A stretch of 46,543 nt of DNA from an uncultured Ignavibacteriales bacterium (GCA_947311785.1 CAMZLW010000017.1:1-46543), one strand, 5' to 3'. Numbered from the stretch's first letter, positions 25,206-33,590 are shown. The notes: generated by a model from the sequence alone, not told the origin. Numbers and translations are program-made.

Positions 25206-26690
25206 ATGAAAAGAGAAACAATTTTTTTATTATTTATTCTTCTCTCAGTAACATTTTCACAAAATCAAAATCCTAAAAGAGAATTAAGGGGTGCGTGGAT
25301 TGCAACCGTTGTAAATATCGATTGGCCCCTTAGCAAAGATAATTCTACAGAAATCCAAAAACAGAATTTACGAAACCAGCTTGATTCTCTTGCGGATGTT
25401 GGAATGAACGCAATCTTTTTCCAAATACGAACAGAGTGCGATGCACTTTATAAATCTAATTTTGAGCCATGGTCTTATTGGCTAACAGGTAAGCAGGGCA
25501 AAGCTCCCGAACCATTTTACGATCCTCTTAAGTTTGCAATTGGTGAATCGCACAAACGAGGAATGGAATTGCACGCATGGTTTAATCCTTACCGAGCTGT
25601 GCGTGATACAGCTTACTATTTGTTAGATGAAAGCCACGTTGCCGTGCAACACCCCGAGTGGATTATTACTTCAAAGAAATTTAAAATGCTCAACCCAGGC
25701 TTGCCAGAAGTTAGAAAACATATTTTGGATGTTATGAACGATGTATTAATTAATTACGATATTGATGGAATTCACTTTGATGATTATTTTTATCCATACG
25801 TACCAAAAATATCAAACGAGGATTCACTCACGTTTCTTAATTATAGCAGAGGGCTTACAAACATTGACGATTGGCGTAGAGACAACATAAATATTTTGAT
25901 GAAAGAAATTTATGAAATTGTAAAATCTAAAAAGCCTTATGTAAAATTTGGAATTTCTCCTTTTGGAATTGTTAGAAACGAGTATGCAAATACAAACGGA
26001 TTTAATTCATACGATATAATTTATTGCGACCCACTAAATTGGCTGGAAAATAAAATTGTAGATTATGTAACTCCACAAGTCTATTGGGAAATTGGACACG
26101 AAAAGGCAGACTACGCAAAGCTAGTTCCGTGGTGGTCAACAGTAACAACCGATAGGCACTTGTATATTGGACAATACTCTAGCAAAATGGCAGCACCAAA
26201 TTATGACAAGAAAAAAAGTGAAATTGGAGAACAAATCCGTTTGAACCGAAGCACACCAAATGTTCTTGGCTCAGTATATTTTTCGGCAAAGTCAATTACG
26301 CGTAATTGGAGTGGTCTTGCAGACTCGATGAAAAATGATTGGTATAAAAACATAGCTATTCCTCCAGCAATGCCATGGTTAGATTCTGTTCCTCCAATAA
26401 AACCAGAGAATGTTCACGTTGTAAAAACAAAAGTAGGATTGTTAATTGATTGGAATATGCCTAACGCTGCTGCGGATGGTGAGTTTCCTAATTATTATTT
26501 GGTATATAAATTCAATTCCAAAAATGAAATTGATTTGAACAAACCAGAAAATATTGTTGCAAAAATTTTGAATAAAAAAACAAGCTACTTTAATTTAAAC
26601 GAAAACGACAAAAATAGTATTTATATAATTACCTCTGTTGATAGACTTCACAACGAGAGTGAAGGGGTTGAAATAAATAATAATAAATAG
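25206..26690 (+). CDS. Glycoside hydrolase family 10-like (GHL10/DUF187) secreted protein
   Basis: A 494-residue protein with an N-terminal signal (MKRETIFLLFILLSVTFSQ). The GHL10 domain begins at about residue 24 with the family opening RELRGAWIATVVNIDWP. It continues through IFFQIRTECDALYKSNFEPW, RGMELHAWFNPYRAVRD and the barrel motif YDIDGIHFDDYFYPY, in which the acidic pair is typical. A later YVTPQVYWEIGHEKADY is also characteristic. Relatives include B. subtilis YngK; the true substrate is not settled. A fibronectin-III-like tail (about residues 397-490) may bind carbohydrate or anchor the protein. The gene stands alone after a strong terminator. Confidence 0.9.
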   Translation: MKRETIFLLFILLSVTFSQNQNPKRELRGAWIATVVNIDWPLSKDNSTEIQKQNLRNQLDSLADVGMNAIFFQIRTECDALYKSNFEPWSYWLTGKQGKAPEPFYDPLKFAIGESHKRGMELHAWFNPYRAVRDTAYYLLDESHVAVQHPEWIITSKKFKMLNPGLPEVRKHILDVMNDVLINYDIDGIHFDDYFYPYVPKISNEDSLTFLNYSRGLTNIDDWRRDNINILMKEIYEIVKSKKPYVKFGISPFGIVRNEYANTNGFNSYDIIYCDPLNWLENKIVDYVTPQVYWEIGHEKADYAKLVPWWSTVTTDRHLYIGQYSSKMAAPNYDKKKSEIGEQIRLNRSTPNVLGSVYFSAKSITRNWSGLADSMKNDWYKNIAIPPAMPWLDSVPPIKPENVHVVKTKVGLLIDWNMPNAAADGEFPNYYLVYKFNSKNEIDLNKPENIVAKILNKKTSYFNLNENDKNSIYIITSVDRLHNESEGVEINNNK

Positions 26691-26721
26691 AGTAAAATAT
26701 CATTTTTATCTCAAATTTTGT

Positions 26722-26761
26722 AAATTGAGTAGTAACTATTTCCTCTATACTAACTCAATTT
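26722..26761. promoter_or_regulatory. Inverted repeat before the CBM9-AraC sensor gene
   Basis: AAATTGAGT (26722-26730) and ACTCAATTT (26753-26761) are exact complements, with TAGTA/TACTA continuing inward with one bulge. No T run follows on the plus strand, so an operator or mRNA structure is more likely than a terminator. It sits 33 bases before the ATG. Confidence 0.35.
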
Positions 26762-26793
26762 GATAATTATTTAGTAAATAAATGTAGATAAAT

Positions 26794-28155
26794 ATGAAAT
26801 TTTTCCTCCTATGCGGAGTTATTTCACTACTGTTTTCTTTTATTTCTTCTTCGCAAACAAAAAAAAGTATTCTTCAAATTCCATATTCCAATCTTAATTT
26901 ACAGGTTGATGGAGATTTAAGTGAATGGGAAGAGTATTTTGAATTTACTTTTTCAGACACTCTCAATTCATTTAACAACGAAACTAATTATAAATTAAAC
27001 AACATATATCCGGAAGAATTTGATTTCGACAAACTCCTTTTGCCAAAATCGAGAAACAAAGTCCGTTTCAGAGCCTTTTGGAACAATGAAAACTTCTGCT
27101 GTGCAATAACTGTTTACGACAAGCATTTTTATGCACAAAATCATGGACGCATTGATAAACCGTTGATTCACCTAAACGATGGTATTGAACTTTACATAGA
27201 CACAAAAAATGAGGGAACAGCAAAAATGGATGTAAATGATTATCAATTTTTAATTGACATAAGAAATAACACAGAGGTTTTCAAAGGTGATTTAAAAGAA
27301 ATTTTAGCCGATACAGTTGCGGTACCAAAAAATTTTGCTCAGAACATTCTTTTCTATTCTTCAGTAAAAAAAATTGGAGAAATAAACGACGGTATTGAAG
27401 ACAGTGTTTACACAATCGAAATTGTTATTCCCTTTGCGGCAATAGGGGTAACGCCAAAATCAAATATGAGAATGCGTTTGGATGTTTGTGTAAATGATAT
27501 TGATTATCCCCTTTCCCAGTCAACGCAAATTGAAGAAGTATCAACATCAATGTGGCCTTTTAGTTGGAGTGGTTATAGCGATTTTGGTTATCCAAAATTT
27601 TGGAAAACAGTTCAACTTACTGGTAGCCCAAGTTGGTTAGAATCTTTTTCGGAACAATACAAGAGGGAGTGGTTTTGGATATACTTAGTTACACTTGCAA
27701 TTGTAATTTTTATTATTTCACTCCTTTTGTACAGAACATACAAGTTGAAACAAATTCCAACTAACGAAGAAATTGATAAAAAGTCTTCCCTTTTTTTTAA
27801 CAATACTTTTGATGAAAATAGACTTTCGTACAATCAAAAAATTCTTAAATCTATTTCCAATTTTATTATAGAGAAACAGAGCGAGTCAATCCATTCTGAA
27901 AATGCTGCAAAAGCTGCAGGAATCTCTCTCCGCACATTTCAAAGAATTACTCGTGAAGAATTAAACCTAACTCCAACAAATTTTATTTACGTAATAAAAC
28001 TAAAATTAGTAGCAGATTTTTTGAAAAATAAAAAAGGAAATGTTACTGATGCAGCTTACGAATTTGGTTTTTCTGACCCATCCTATTGTTCCAAAATATT
28101 TAAAAAGTATTACGGAGTTTCTCCAACAGAATTTGTGAAAAATATCACAAAATAG
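26794..28155 (+). CDS. Membrane-spanning CBM9-like sensor with AraC DNA-binding domain
   Basis: This 453-residue protein joins an extracytoplasmic carbohydrate-binding-type domain to an intracellular DNA-binding domain. A signal segment (FFLLCGVISLLFSFISS) leads to a CBM9-like beta-sandwich at about residues 30-265 (LNLQVDGDLSEWEEYFEF, NKVRFRAFWNNENFCCAITV, LNDGIELYIDTKNEG, YTIEIVIPFAAIGVTP). One transmembrane helix lies at about residues 294-316 (WFWIYLVTLAIVIFIISLLL). The C-terminus is a complete AraC/XylS double helix-turn-helix (NAAKAAGISLRTFQRITREE and VTDAAYEFGFSDPSYCSKIF, ending YGVSPTEF). It looks like a one-component transmembrane regulator that senses a surface or periplasmic glycan. 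The small membrane protein and the T9SS cargo genes downstream are candidate targets. Confidence 0.88.
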   Translation: MKFFLLCGVISLLFSFISSSQTKKSILQIPYSNLNLQVDGDLSEWEEYFEFTFSDTLNSFNNETNYKLNNIYPEEFDFDKLLLPKSRNKVRFRAFWNNENFCCAITVYDKHFYAQNHGRIDKPLIHLNDGIELYIDTKNEGTAKMDVNDYQFLIDIRNNTEVFKGDLKEILADTVAVPKNFAQNILFYSSVKKIGEINDGIEDSVYTIEIVIPFAAIGVTPKSNMRMRLDVCVNDIDYPLSQSTQIEEVSTSMWPFSWSGYSDFGYPKFWKTVQLTGSPSWLESFSEQYKREWFWIYLVTLAIVIFIISLLLYRTYKLKQIPTNEEIDKKSSLFFNNTFDENRLSYNQKILKSISNFIIEKQSESIHSENAAKAAGISLRTFQRITREELNLTPTNFIYVIKLKLVADFLKNKKGNVTDAAYEFGFSDPSYCSKIFKKYYGVSPTEFVKNITK

Positions 28156-28239
28156 CTTGTACTCCGTAAATTACCTTAATTTACAAGTATTTGTCGCAAT
28201 TCTACATGCCGTTTTTACAATAATGCCCTACTTTTAGTT

Positions 28240-28464
28240 ATGAAAGAATTAAAACCTCATATAGTATCTGGGCTTTGTTTAATAGTTCTTTTTCTCCTTC
28301 CTCTATTCTTTGATGCAAATCCTTTTTGGTTGATTAGTGTAATTCTTTTAATTCTGCTAATGGTTTTACGTTCCTTTCTTGGCGAAATTTCAAAAAGTAA
28401 TGAAACCATATTTACAGCATTTTATTTACTAATAGTTATTTCAAGTGTTCTTATAATAATATAA
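28240..28464 (+). CDS. Small integral membrane protein
   Basis: I do not recognise a family. The 74-residue protein consists of about three hydrophobic helices (IVSGLCLIVLFLLPLFF, WLISVILLILLMVLRSFL, IFTAFYLLIVISSVLIII) separated by short polar turns (DANPF, GEISKSNET). It starts at an ATG 85 bases after the AraC sensor gene, and its stop lies nine bases before the next gene's ATG. That spacing suggests co-transcription with the secreted T9SS protein that follows. It could be a small accessory of the sensor or an unrelated membrane peptide. Confidence 0.6.
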   Translation: MKELKPHIVSGLCLIVLFLLPLFFDANPFWLISVILLILLMVLRSFLGEISKSNETIFTAFYLLIVISSVLIII

Positions 28465-28473
28465 AGGATTGCT

Positions 28474-30048
28474 ATGAAGTATTTTAAAAAATATCTGTAT
28501 AAAGTTGTTTTTTCTCTTTTTGTTATTAACTCACTAATTGTTGCCCAATTAATTGAACCAGAAAATTTAGTTTACATGGGTGCATTTCTAACTCCCGAGT
28601 GGGTTTCCGATACCGAGTGTTGGGAATATGGTGGAACTGCTATGGCATATTATCCACTTGGTGATGCTGACGAAGTAGCGGATGGTTATCCTGGCTCAAT
28701 TATTGCGTCGGGATTTGATGTACTTCAATATTTTTCAGAAATCTCAATTCCAATTCCAATTATTTCTGCTTCAAAAAATATTGCGGAATTAAACACTGCT
28801 GAAACCTTACAACCTTTTTCAGATGTTACGGGGGGGCTTTTTAATGCTCTATTGGAAGAAATGCCAAGAGTTGGTGTTGAATATCTTCCTGCACAAAGAG
28901 AACAAACATCCAATAAACTTTACTATTGCTGGGGTTCACATTTTCAAGAGATGGGCGAAGGGAGTGATATGCCTTCACATTCTTGGAGTGAAGTTGATTT
29001 GCAAAATCCACAAACTGCTGGAGCTTGGTGGTTGGGTAATGTATCAAATTATTCTGGAAACGATTATATGTTTTCAATTCCTAAGGAGTGGGCTAATAGC
29101 AATTCGTTAAATATGCTATTAGTTTCGGGAAGATATCGTGATGGTGGCTGGTCTGGCTTTGGACCCTCGCTATATGCATTTTCACCTTGGCTTAGTGGTA
29201 ATCCTCCAGTAAATGGAGATACATTGGAGGTGATTCAATTTTTGCAATATTCCAGTAATTACAATGGTGTTCCATCCCCTTCCTACAAATTAAACAATTA
29301 TGAACATTCCGACGAGTGGACTGGAGGGGCATGGCTAACAACAGAAAATAGTTCGGCTGTAATTTTTGTTGGTACTAAAGGAGTTGGCGAAGCTTGGTAC
29401 GGAAATGAGAATGGTCCTTGTTTAGAATGTGATAATCGCGGTTGGTGGTCTGCAGAATTTGAAAGTCAAATTTTGTTTTACGATCCTGCTGATTTTTCAT
29501 CCGTTGTACAAGGCACAATGGAACCCTACGAACCTCAGCCATATGCGGTTATGAATATTGATAGCGTACTCTTTCATTTGCGTTCCACACAACAATGGTA
29601 TCATTTGGGTGCTACAAGTTACGATAGAGTAAACCAGTTGCTTTACATTTTTGAACCTGGCAGATTTGGAGAAGATAGAACTCTGGTGCATGTATGGAAA
29701 ATTAAAAACTCAGCGGTTGGAATTATTGATAAACCGCAAACAATTAATGATTTTCAATTGTATCAAAATTATCCAAATCCCTTTAATTCAACCACAACAA
29801 TTGTTTATGAAATTCCCCTACTTCAACAAGCTAAGCACAAGAGCTTGGAAGGGGCTATGGGTGGGTTAGTAACACTAAAAATATATAACATACTCGGACA
29901 AAAAGTAGCAACACTTGTAAACCAAAAACATAAAGCAGGAACTTACAAAGTTCAGTTTGATGCTACATATTTATCATCAGGAATATATTATTACCAGCTT
30001 AAAAGTGATGGTTTTTCTCAAACTCGAAAATTAGTAATTCTTAAATAA
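28474..30048 (+). CDS. Secreted T9SS-cargo protein of unknown function
   Basis: A 524-residue exported protein. An N-terminal signal (LYKVVFSLFVINSLIVAQ) and a C-terminal type IX secretion sorting domain (DFQLYQNYPNPFNSTTTIVY ... LKIYNILGQKVATLVN ... SSGIYYYQLKSDGFS ... LVILK) bracket about 420 residues without a family I know. That part is rich in tryptophan, tyrosine and glycine (ECWEYGGTAMAYYPLGDADE, GGWSGFGPSLYAFSPWLSGN, GAWLTTENSSAVIFVGTKGV) and looks like a beta-propeller or sandwich. The sorting domain is interrupted by an unusual stretch, LLQQAKHKSLEGAMGG, encoded by a hairpin (29815-29854) that looks like an inserted repeat. Exported across the outer membrane and attached or released there. 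Confidence 0.75.
   Translation: MKYFKKYLYKVVFSLFVINSLIVAQLIEPENLVYMGAFLTPEWVSDTECWEYGGTAMAYYPLGDADEVADGYPGSIIASGFDVLQYFSEISIPIPIISASKNIAELNTAETLQPFSDVTGGLFNALLEEMPRVGVEYLPAQREQTSNKLYYCWGSHFQEMGEGSDMPSHSWSEVDLQNPQTAGAWWLGNVSNYSGNDYMFSIPKEWANSNSLNMLLVSGRYRDGGWSGFGPSLYAFSPWLSGNPPVNGDTLEVIQFLQYSSNYNGVPSPSYKLNNYEHSDEWTGGAWLTTENSSAVIFVGTKGVGEAWYGNENGPCLECDNRGWWSAEFESQILFYDPADFSSVVQGTMEPYEPQPYAVMNIDSVLFHLRSTQQWYHLGATSYDRVNQLLYIFEPGRFGEDRTLVHVWKIKNSAVGIIDKPQTINDFQLYQNYPNPFNSTTTIVYEIPLLQQAKHKSLEGAMGGLVTLKIYNILGQKVATLVNQKHKAGTYKVQFDATYLSSGIYYYQLKSDGFSQTRKLVILK
29815..29854. repeat. In-frame hairpin repeat inside the T9SS sorting domain
   Basis: CCCCT (29815-29819) pairs with AGGGG (29850-29854), and CAAGCT (29827-29832) with AGCTTG (29842-29847). 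It encodes LLQQAKHKSLEG, which has no counterpart in normal sorting domains, where the proline before the insert runs directly into the VTLK strand. This suggests an in-frame insertion of a palindromic element. Confidence 0.45.
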
Positions 30049-30084
30049 GAACAAATAATTTCAAAAATATATTTTGGAGGAGCA

Positions 30085-31593
30085 ATGAAAAAAAGAATGT
30101 TTTACATATTTACAATCGTTTTATTTTCGTACGTTGGTTTGTTAAGTCAATCCACGTCAAAAATTTATTACACGCGTTACGACACGTATCACCCATACGT
30201 TTATTCATCCGATTTGGACGGTTCTAACGAAACACATTTTTCTTTGCCAAATAAACCAAAATCAATTGCTGTAGATTGGAATAACACTCCTGTAAAACTC
30301 TTTATAGCCTTAGATCTCGGAAGTGGTAATGGGAAAATTATTCGTTGCAATACAGATGGCACCAACCAAGAAGATGTGGTTCCAACAACTACAGGGCAGG
30401 TTAACGACATTGAATTAAACGTAGGTGCTAAAGAAATCTACTGGATAGAAGATAGTTATAGCGACGATTATATTTATCACGGAGTTATGTACGGAACAAA
30501 TAATAGTCCATCCGAAATATATCATTCAACAGCAGATAATGTTACTCTATGGGGATTGGGGCTTAATGTAGGGGATAACACTCTTTGGTTTACGCTTAGA
30601 GGAGGTAGTCACTATGCAAGTTATGTAAAACAGATGTTAACAAATGGAACAGCCCTTCATACGGTTAAAAATCCGGTAAATAATCCTCACGACATAGAAT
30701 TTTACAATGGCAACTATTATTTATGCACAGGCGAAGGCATTGCCAAAATTGAAGGTGGTACAAAGGTATATTCTGTTATTCAAGCAAGTGAAACAAGCGG
30801 AGACGGAATTTCAATAGACAGTTATTATCATAAAATTTATTGGGTCGATTATTTAGCGGGTCGAGTTAAGAAGTGTAATTTCGATGGCTCAGGTGTTACT
30901 ACAGTTTCAACTACATTGTATGGTATGCTTCAAAAAATTGATACGGACTATAATGTGGCTGCGTTGCCTGTGGAGCTAACATCATTTAGTGCAAAAGTTA
31001 TTGGTGAAACTGTAGTATTAAACTGGCAAACAGCTACCGAAGTAAACAACTATGGATTTGAGATTGAAAGGCAGAATCAAGTATCGAGTATTAAGAATCA
31101 AGACAAAAGCCAAAGCTGGGAAACAATTGGATTTGTTGAGGGACATGGAAATAGTAGTTCTCCTAAAGAATACTTATTTGTTGACACTTCGACTCCGCTC
31201 AGTGCAAGTGCGGTGGCTTTGCATTCGCTCAGTTATCGTTTAAAACAAATTGATACAGATGGAACATTTGAGTACTCTGATGTGGTTGTGATAAAAATGG
31301 ATAGCCCAAAGAAATTTAAGTTGATTCAGAATTATCCAAATCCATTTAACCCAAGTACAGTAATTAGATATGACCTACCGCAAGGCGGAGCAGGAATTAG
31401 AGAGACAAAATTTGTAACCTTAAAAGTTTTTAATTCTCTTGGTCAAGAAGTTGCAACTCTGGTAAACCAAAAACAAAATGCCGGAAGCTATGAAGTAAAG
31501 TTTAATGCAAGTAGTCTTCCAAGTGGAATTTATTTCTACTCAATAACAGCTGGTGAAAATGTTTCTGTTAAGAAAATGATGTTGCTTAAATAG
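30085..31593 (+). CDS. Secreted T9SS-cargo protein with LDL-receptor-like propeller
   Basis: A 502-residue exported protein with a signal peptide (MFYIFTIVLFSYVGLLSQ). Residues 25-290 contain repeating blades with the pattern of YWTD/LDL-receptor-type beta-propellers: SDLDGSNETHFSLPNKPKSI, AVDWNN, IIRCNTDGTNQEDVV, KIYWVDYLAGRVKKCNFDGS. A linker domain follows (ALPVELTSFSAKVIGETVVL NWQTATEVNNYGFEIERQ) of the type that precedes sorting domains in Ignavibacteria. The C-terminus is a T9SS type A sorting domain (FKLIQNYPNPFNPSTVIRYD ... SIPSGIYFYS-like end ... KKMMLLK). Between linker and sorting domain an insert (TSTPLSASAVALHSL) seems to derive from a short palindromic repeat. TTGGAGGAG precedes the ATG. 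It probably acts as a surface binding or adhesion protein. Confidence 0.85.
   Translation: MKKRMFYIFTIVLFSYVGLLSQSTSKIYYTRYDTYHPYVYSSDLDGSNETHFSLPNKPKSIAVDWNNTPVKLFIALDLGSGNGKIIRCNTDGTNQEDVVPTTTGQVNDIELNVGAKEIYWIEDSYSDDYIYHGVMYGTNNSPSEIYHSTADNVTLWGLGLNVGDNTLWFTLRGGSHYASYVKQMLTNGTALHTVKNPVNNPHDIEFYNGNYYLCTGEGIAKIEGGTKVYSVIQASETSGDGISIDSYYHKIYWVDYLAGRVKKCNFDGSGVTTVSTTLYGMLQKIDTDYNVAALPVELTSFSAKVIGETVVLNWQTATEVNNYGFEIERQNQVSSIKNQDKSQSWETIGFVEGHGNSSSPKEYLFVDTSTPLSASAVALHSLSYRLKQIDTDGTFEYSDVVVIKMDSPKKFKLIQNYPNPFNPSTVIRYDLPQGGAGIRETKFVTLKVFNSLGQEVATLVNQKQNAGSYEVKFNASSLPSGIYFYSITAGENVSVKKMMLLK
31185..31233. repeat. In-frame palindromic-repeat insertion in the T9SS-cargo gene
   Basis: CACTTCGACTCCGCTCAGTG begins at 31185 and is followed by a second CGCTCAGT exactly 30 bases after the first (31196 and 31226). 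The first string matches a palindromic element I know to be widespread in Bacteroidota intergenic DNA. It adds about 15 residues just before the conserved YRLKQIDTDG. Confidence 0.5.
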
Positions 31594-31624
31594 TATCAAA
31601 TGATTAATTGATGGAGTATCTAAT

Positions 31625-31662
31625 CAATAAAAAAACCCAATTCAAAATTTTTGAATTGGGTT
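31625..31662 (-). terminator. Terminator between convergent genes
   Basis: Twelve-bp stem AACCCAATTCAA (31634-31645) / TTGAATTGGGTT (31651-31662). The plus-strand A run at 31629-31635 becomes a T run on the minus strand, so it terminates the DUF4920 gene. The hairpin may serve both directions. Confidence 0.8.
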
Positions 31663-31686
31663 GTTATGTTTAAAAATTGCAATATT

Positions 31687-32154
31687 TTAAATCTCGGCAC
31701 CAAGACCTTTAATTTGATAAATTGTTTTAACCTGTTTTTTATCGTGGTTACACTTTTCTTCTTTACCATCTTTTTCATGTTCTCCACAATCTCCGCCACC
31801 ACATTCAGCATCAGCTTCAACTGTAAAAGAGTAGAACTCTCCTTCAACTACTGCTGTTTTGCCCTTCGCTTCCATAGGGAAAACAATTTCGCCATCTTTA
31901 ACTTTTACTCGGATTGATTCAAATTCTTTATCGCTAGCTAACTCAATCCAACAACCTCTTTTGGCACAAACATTTAAAACAGTTCCTTCAACAAGTATTT
32001 TTTTACCTTCATAATTTTCCGGGTGTGCTAAAATTTCTGAAACTTTAACTTTTTCAGTTGAAGTAATTTCCTTCCCATATTTTTTTGTATCATCGGCAAA
32101 TAAATTTGCACTTAGCAATACCGTAAAAACAAATAATAAAATATATTTCTGCAT
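31687..32154 (-). CDS. Exported DUF4920 protein with Cys/His-rich tail insert
   Basis: A 155-residue protein with a signal peptide (MQKYILLFVFTVLLSANLFA). The DUF4920 beta-barrel (OB-like) core is recognisable: VKVSEILAHPENYEGKKILV, then EGTVLNVCAKRGCWIELASD with the conserved CAKRGCW, then IVFPMEAKGKTAVVEGEF. The function of DUF4920 is unknown; the paired cysteines suggest metal or redox chemistry. A low-complexity insert of cysteine, histidine, aspartate and glutamate (ECGGGDCGEHEKDGKEEKCN HDKK) near the C-terminus could bind metal. AGGAGA precedes the ATG. It is probably periplasmic. The gene stands alone between a terminator and the divergent carboxypeptidase gene. Confidence 0.85.
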   Translation of the reverse strand: MQKYILLFVFTVLLSANLFADDTKKYGKEITSTEKVKVSEILAHPENYEGKKILVEGTVLNVCAKRGCWIELASDKEFESIRVKVKDGEIVFPMEAKGKTAVVEGEFYSFTVEADAECGGGDCGEHEKDGKEEKCNHDKKQVKTIYQIKGLGAEI

Positions 32155-32245
32155 TCTAATTCTCCTGTTAGTATTTTTATTTTTTAATTATAAGATGTCT
32201 AAAATAAGAGCATTTGTATTATATTGCAAATATAAAAGAAAAAAA

Positions 32246-33298
32246 ATGAACAGACGTAAATTTATTCGCAATACTTCTTTAGTAACTGGAGCCACCGCTT
32301 TTGCTGGAATAAATACAATAGCAGGAAATTCCAAAGAGAAAAATTTTTCTAAGATTAAACCACACCGATTATCCAAGGGCGATACAGTGGGACTTATTGC
32401 TCCGGCTGGATATATTTCAGAAGAAAATTTGCAAGAAGCAATTGAAAACATTGAAAAACTAGGATTAAAACCACACTACACAAAAAGTATTATGGATAAG
32501 TATGGTTATCTTGCTGGAAAAGATAATGTGCGAGCAGATGATTTAAATAATATGTTCGCTAATGATAAGGTTGATGGAATCTTCTGTGTGCGTGGCGGAT
32601 ATGGTGTTGCAAGAATTCTTCGTGAAATAAATTATGATATTATTAAAGCAAATCCTAAAGTCCTTGTTGGATATAGTGATATTACCGCATTGCACTATGC
32701 TATCTACTCACAAACTGGATTGGTTACATTTCACGGACCAGTTGCAACTTCCACATTTAACAAATTCTCAGTCGATAATCTTGTAAAAACAATTATGCAT
32801 CCAGAAGAGAAAACAGTTTTTATTCCTGCGGATGATAGTGCCAGAGGAAGTGATTTTGATATTTACACTATCCGCGAAGGGAAAGCAAAGGGAGAGCTTA
32901 TTGGCGGAAACCTAAGCATTGCCGTAACTTTTCTTGGAACTCCGTATGATGTAGATTACAAAAATAAAATTTTATACCTCGAGGAAATTGAGGAAAAGCC
33001 CTACAGGGTTGATAGAATGTTAACGCATCTTTATCAAGCAGGCAAATTGGAAGAAGTTGCAGGAGTTGCTCTTGGAATTTTTAGAAAGTGTGATGCTAAA
33101 GTTGGCTCTGCCAAAGGGGAACAAACACTTTCGCTAAAAGAAGTGCTTTACAACAAACTTTACGATTTAGGAATTCCAGTAATTTACGGACTCTCATTTG
33201 GTCATGTTGAAAATAAATATACAATCCCCTTTGGAATAAATGCCGAACTCGATGTTCAAAAACAAACACTTACTTTAACCGAGCCAGCTGTTTTATGA
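32246..33298 (+). CDS. LD-carboxypeptidase (S66, LdcA/MccF family), Tat-type signal
   Basis: Serine peptidase of the S66 family that trims the terminal D-alanine from muropeptide tetrapeptides; some relatives give resistance to microcin C. The frame opens at 32195, but the ATG at 32246 gives a 350-residue protein beginning with a twin-arginine-like leader (NRRKFIRNTSLVTGATAFA). Family motifs are visible: GDTVGLIAPAGYISEENLQE at about residue 47, VDGIFCVRGGYGVARIL, and the nucleophile-elbow-like LVGYSDITALHYAIY. Later stretches are GGNLSIAVTFLGTPYD with YLEEI, and the C-terminal YGLSFGHVENKYTIPFGINA, which contributes the catalytic histidine. It is expected in the periplasm, where muropeptides are recycled. 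Confidence 0.92.
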   Translation: MNRRKFIRNTSLVTGATAFAGINTIAGNSKEKNFSKIKPHRLSKGDTVGLIAPAGYISEENLQEAIENIEKLGLKPHYTKSIMDKYGYLAGKDNVRADDLNNMFANDKVDGIFCVRGGYGVARILREINYDIIKANPKVLVGYSDITALHYAIYSQTGLVTFHGPVATSTFNKFSVDNLVKTIMHPEEKTVFIPADDSARGSDFDIYTIREGKAKGELIGGNLSIAVTFLGTPYDVDYKNKILYLEEIEEKPYRVDRMLTHLYQAGKLEEVAGVALGIFRKCDAKVGSAKGEQTLSLKEVLYNKLYDLGIPVIYGLSFGHVENKYTIPFGINAELDVQKQTLTLTEPAVL

Positions 33299-33590
33299 TT
33301 AACAACTTTTACATATTTAACATTCTTGCTTCAGTTACTATGCCAATTGCGTCCCTTCGGAAGCAACATTATCAATTGAAAAGATTGTCAGCCCTTACAC
33401 GGAATCTACATCTGTTGCTAAGAATTCCGATAAAAGCATTTGGGAATAACATGCTACAAAAATATTTTTTTGAGTTAACGCCAATACTTTGGAATATAAT
33501 AGACACTAACCGTTATCTTACTATTTACGATTTTCGACTTTCGATTCACGGCACCGCTCTTATCTCACGTCTCACATCTAAGTTACTGCC
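33299..33590 (+). other. Intergenic stretch with possible decayed coding
   Basis: No intact gene. One frame reads SYYANCVPSEATLSIEKIVS and on to PYTESTSVAKNSDKSIWE before a stop near 33450, which looks protein-like but has no start and no family I can name. The last 100 bases contain a TTTACGATTTTCGACTTTCGATT-like simple stretch. Treat as non-coding unless a homologue is found. Confidence 0.3.
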
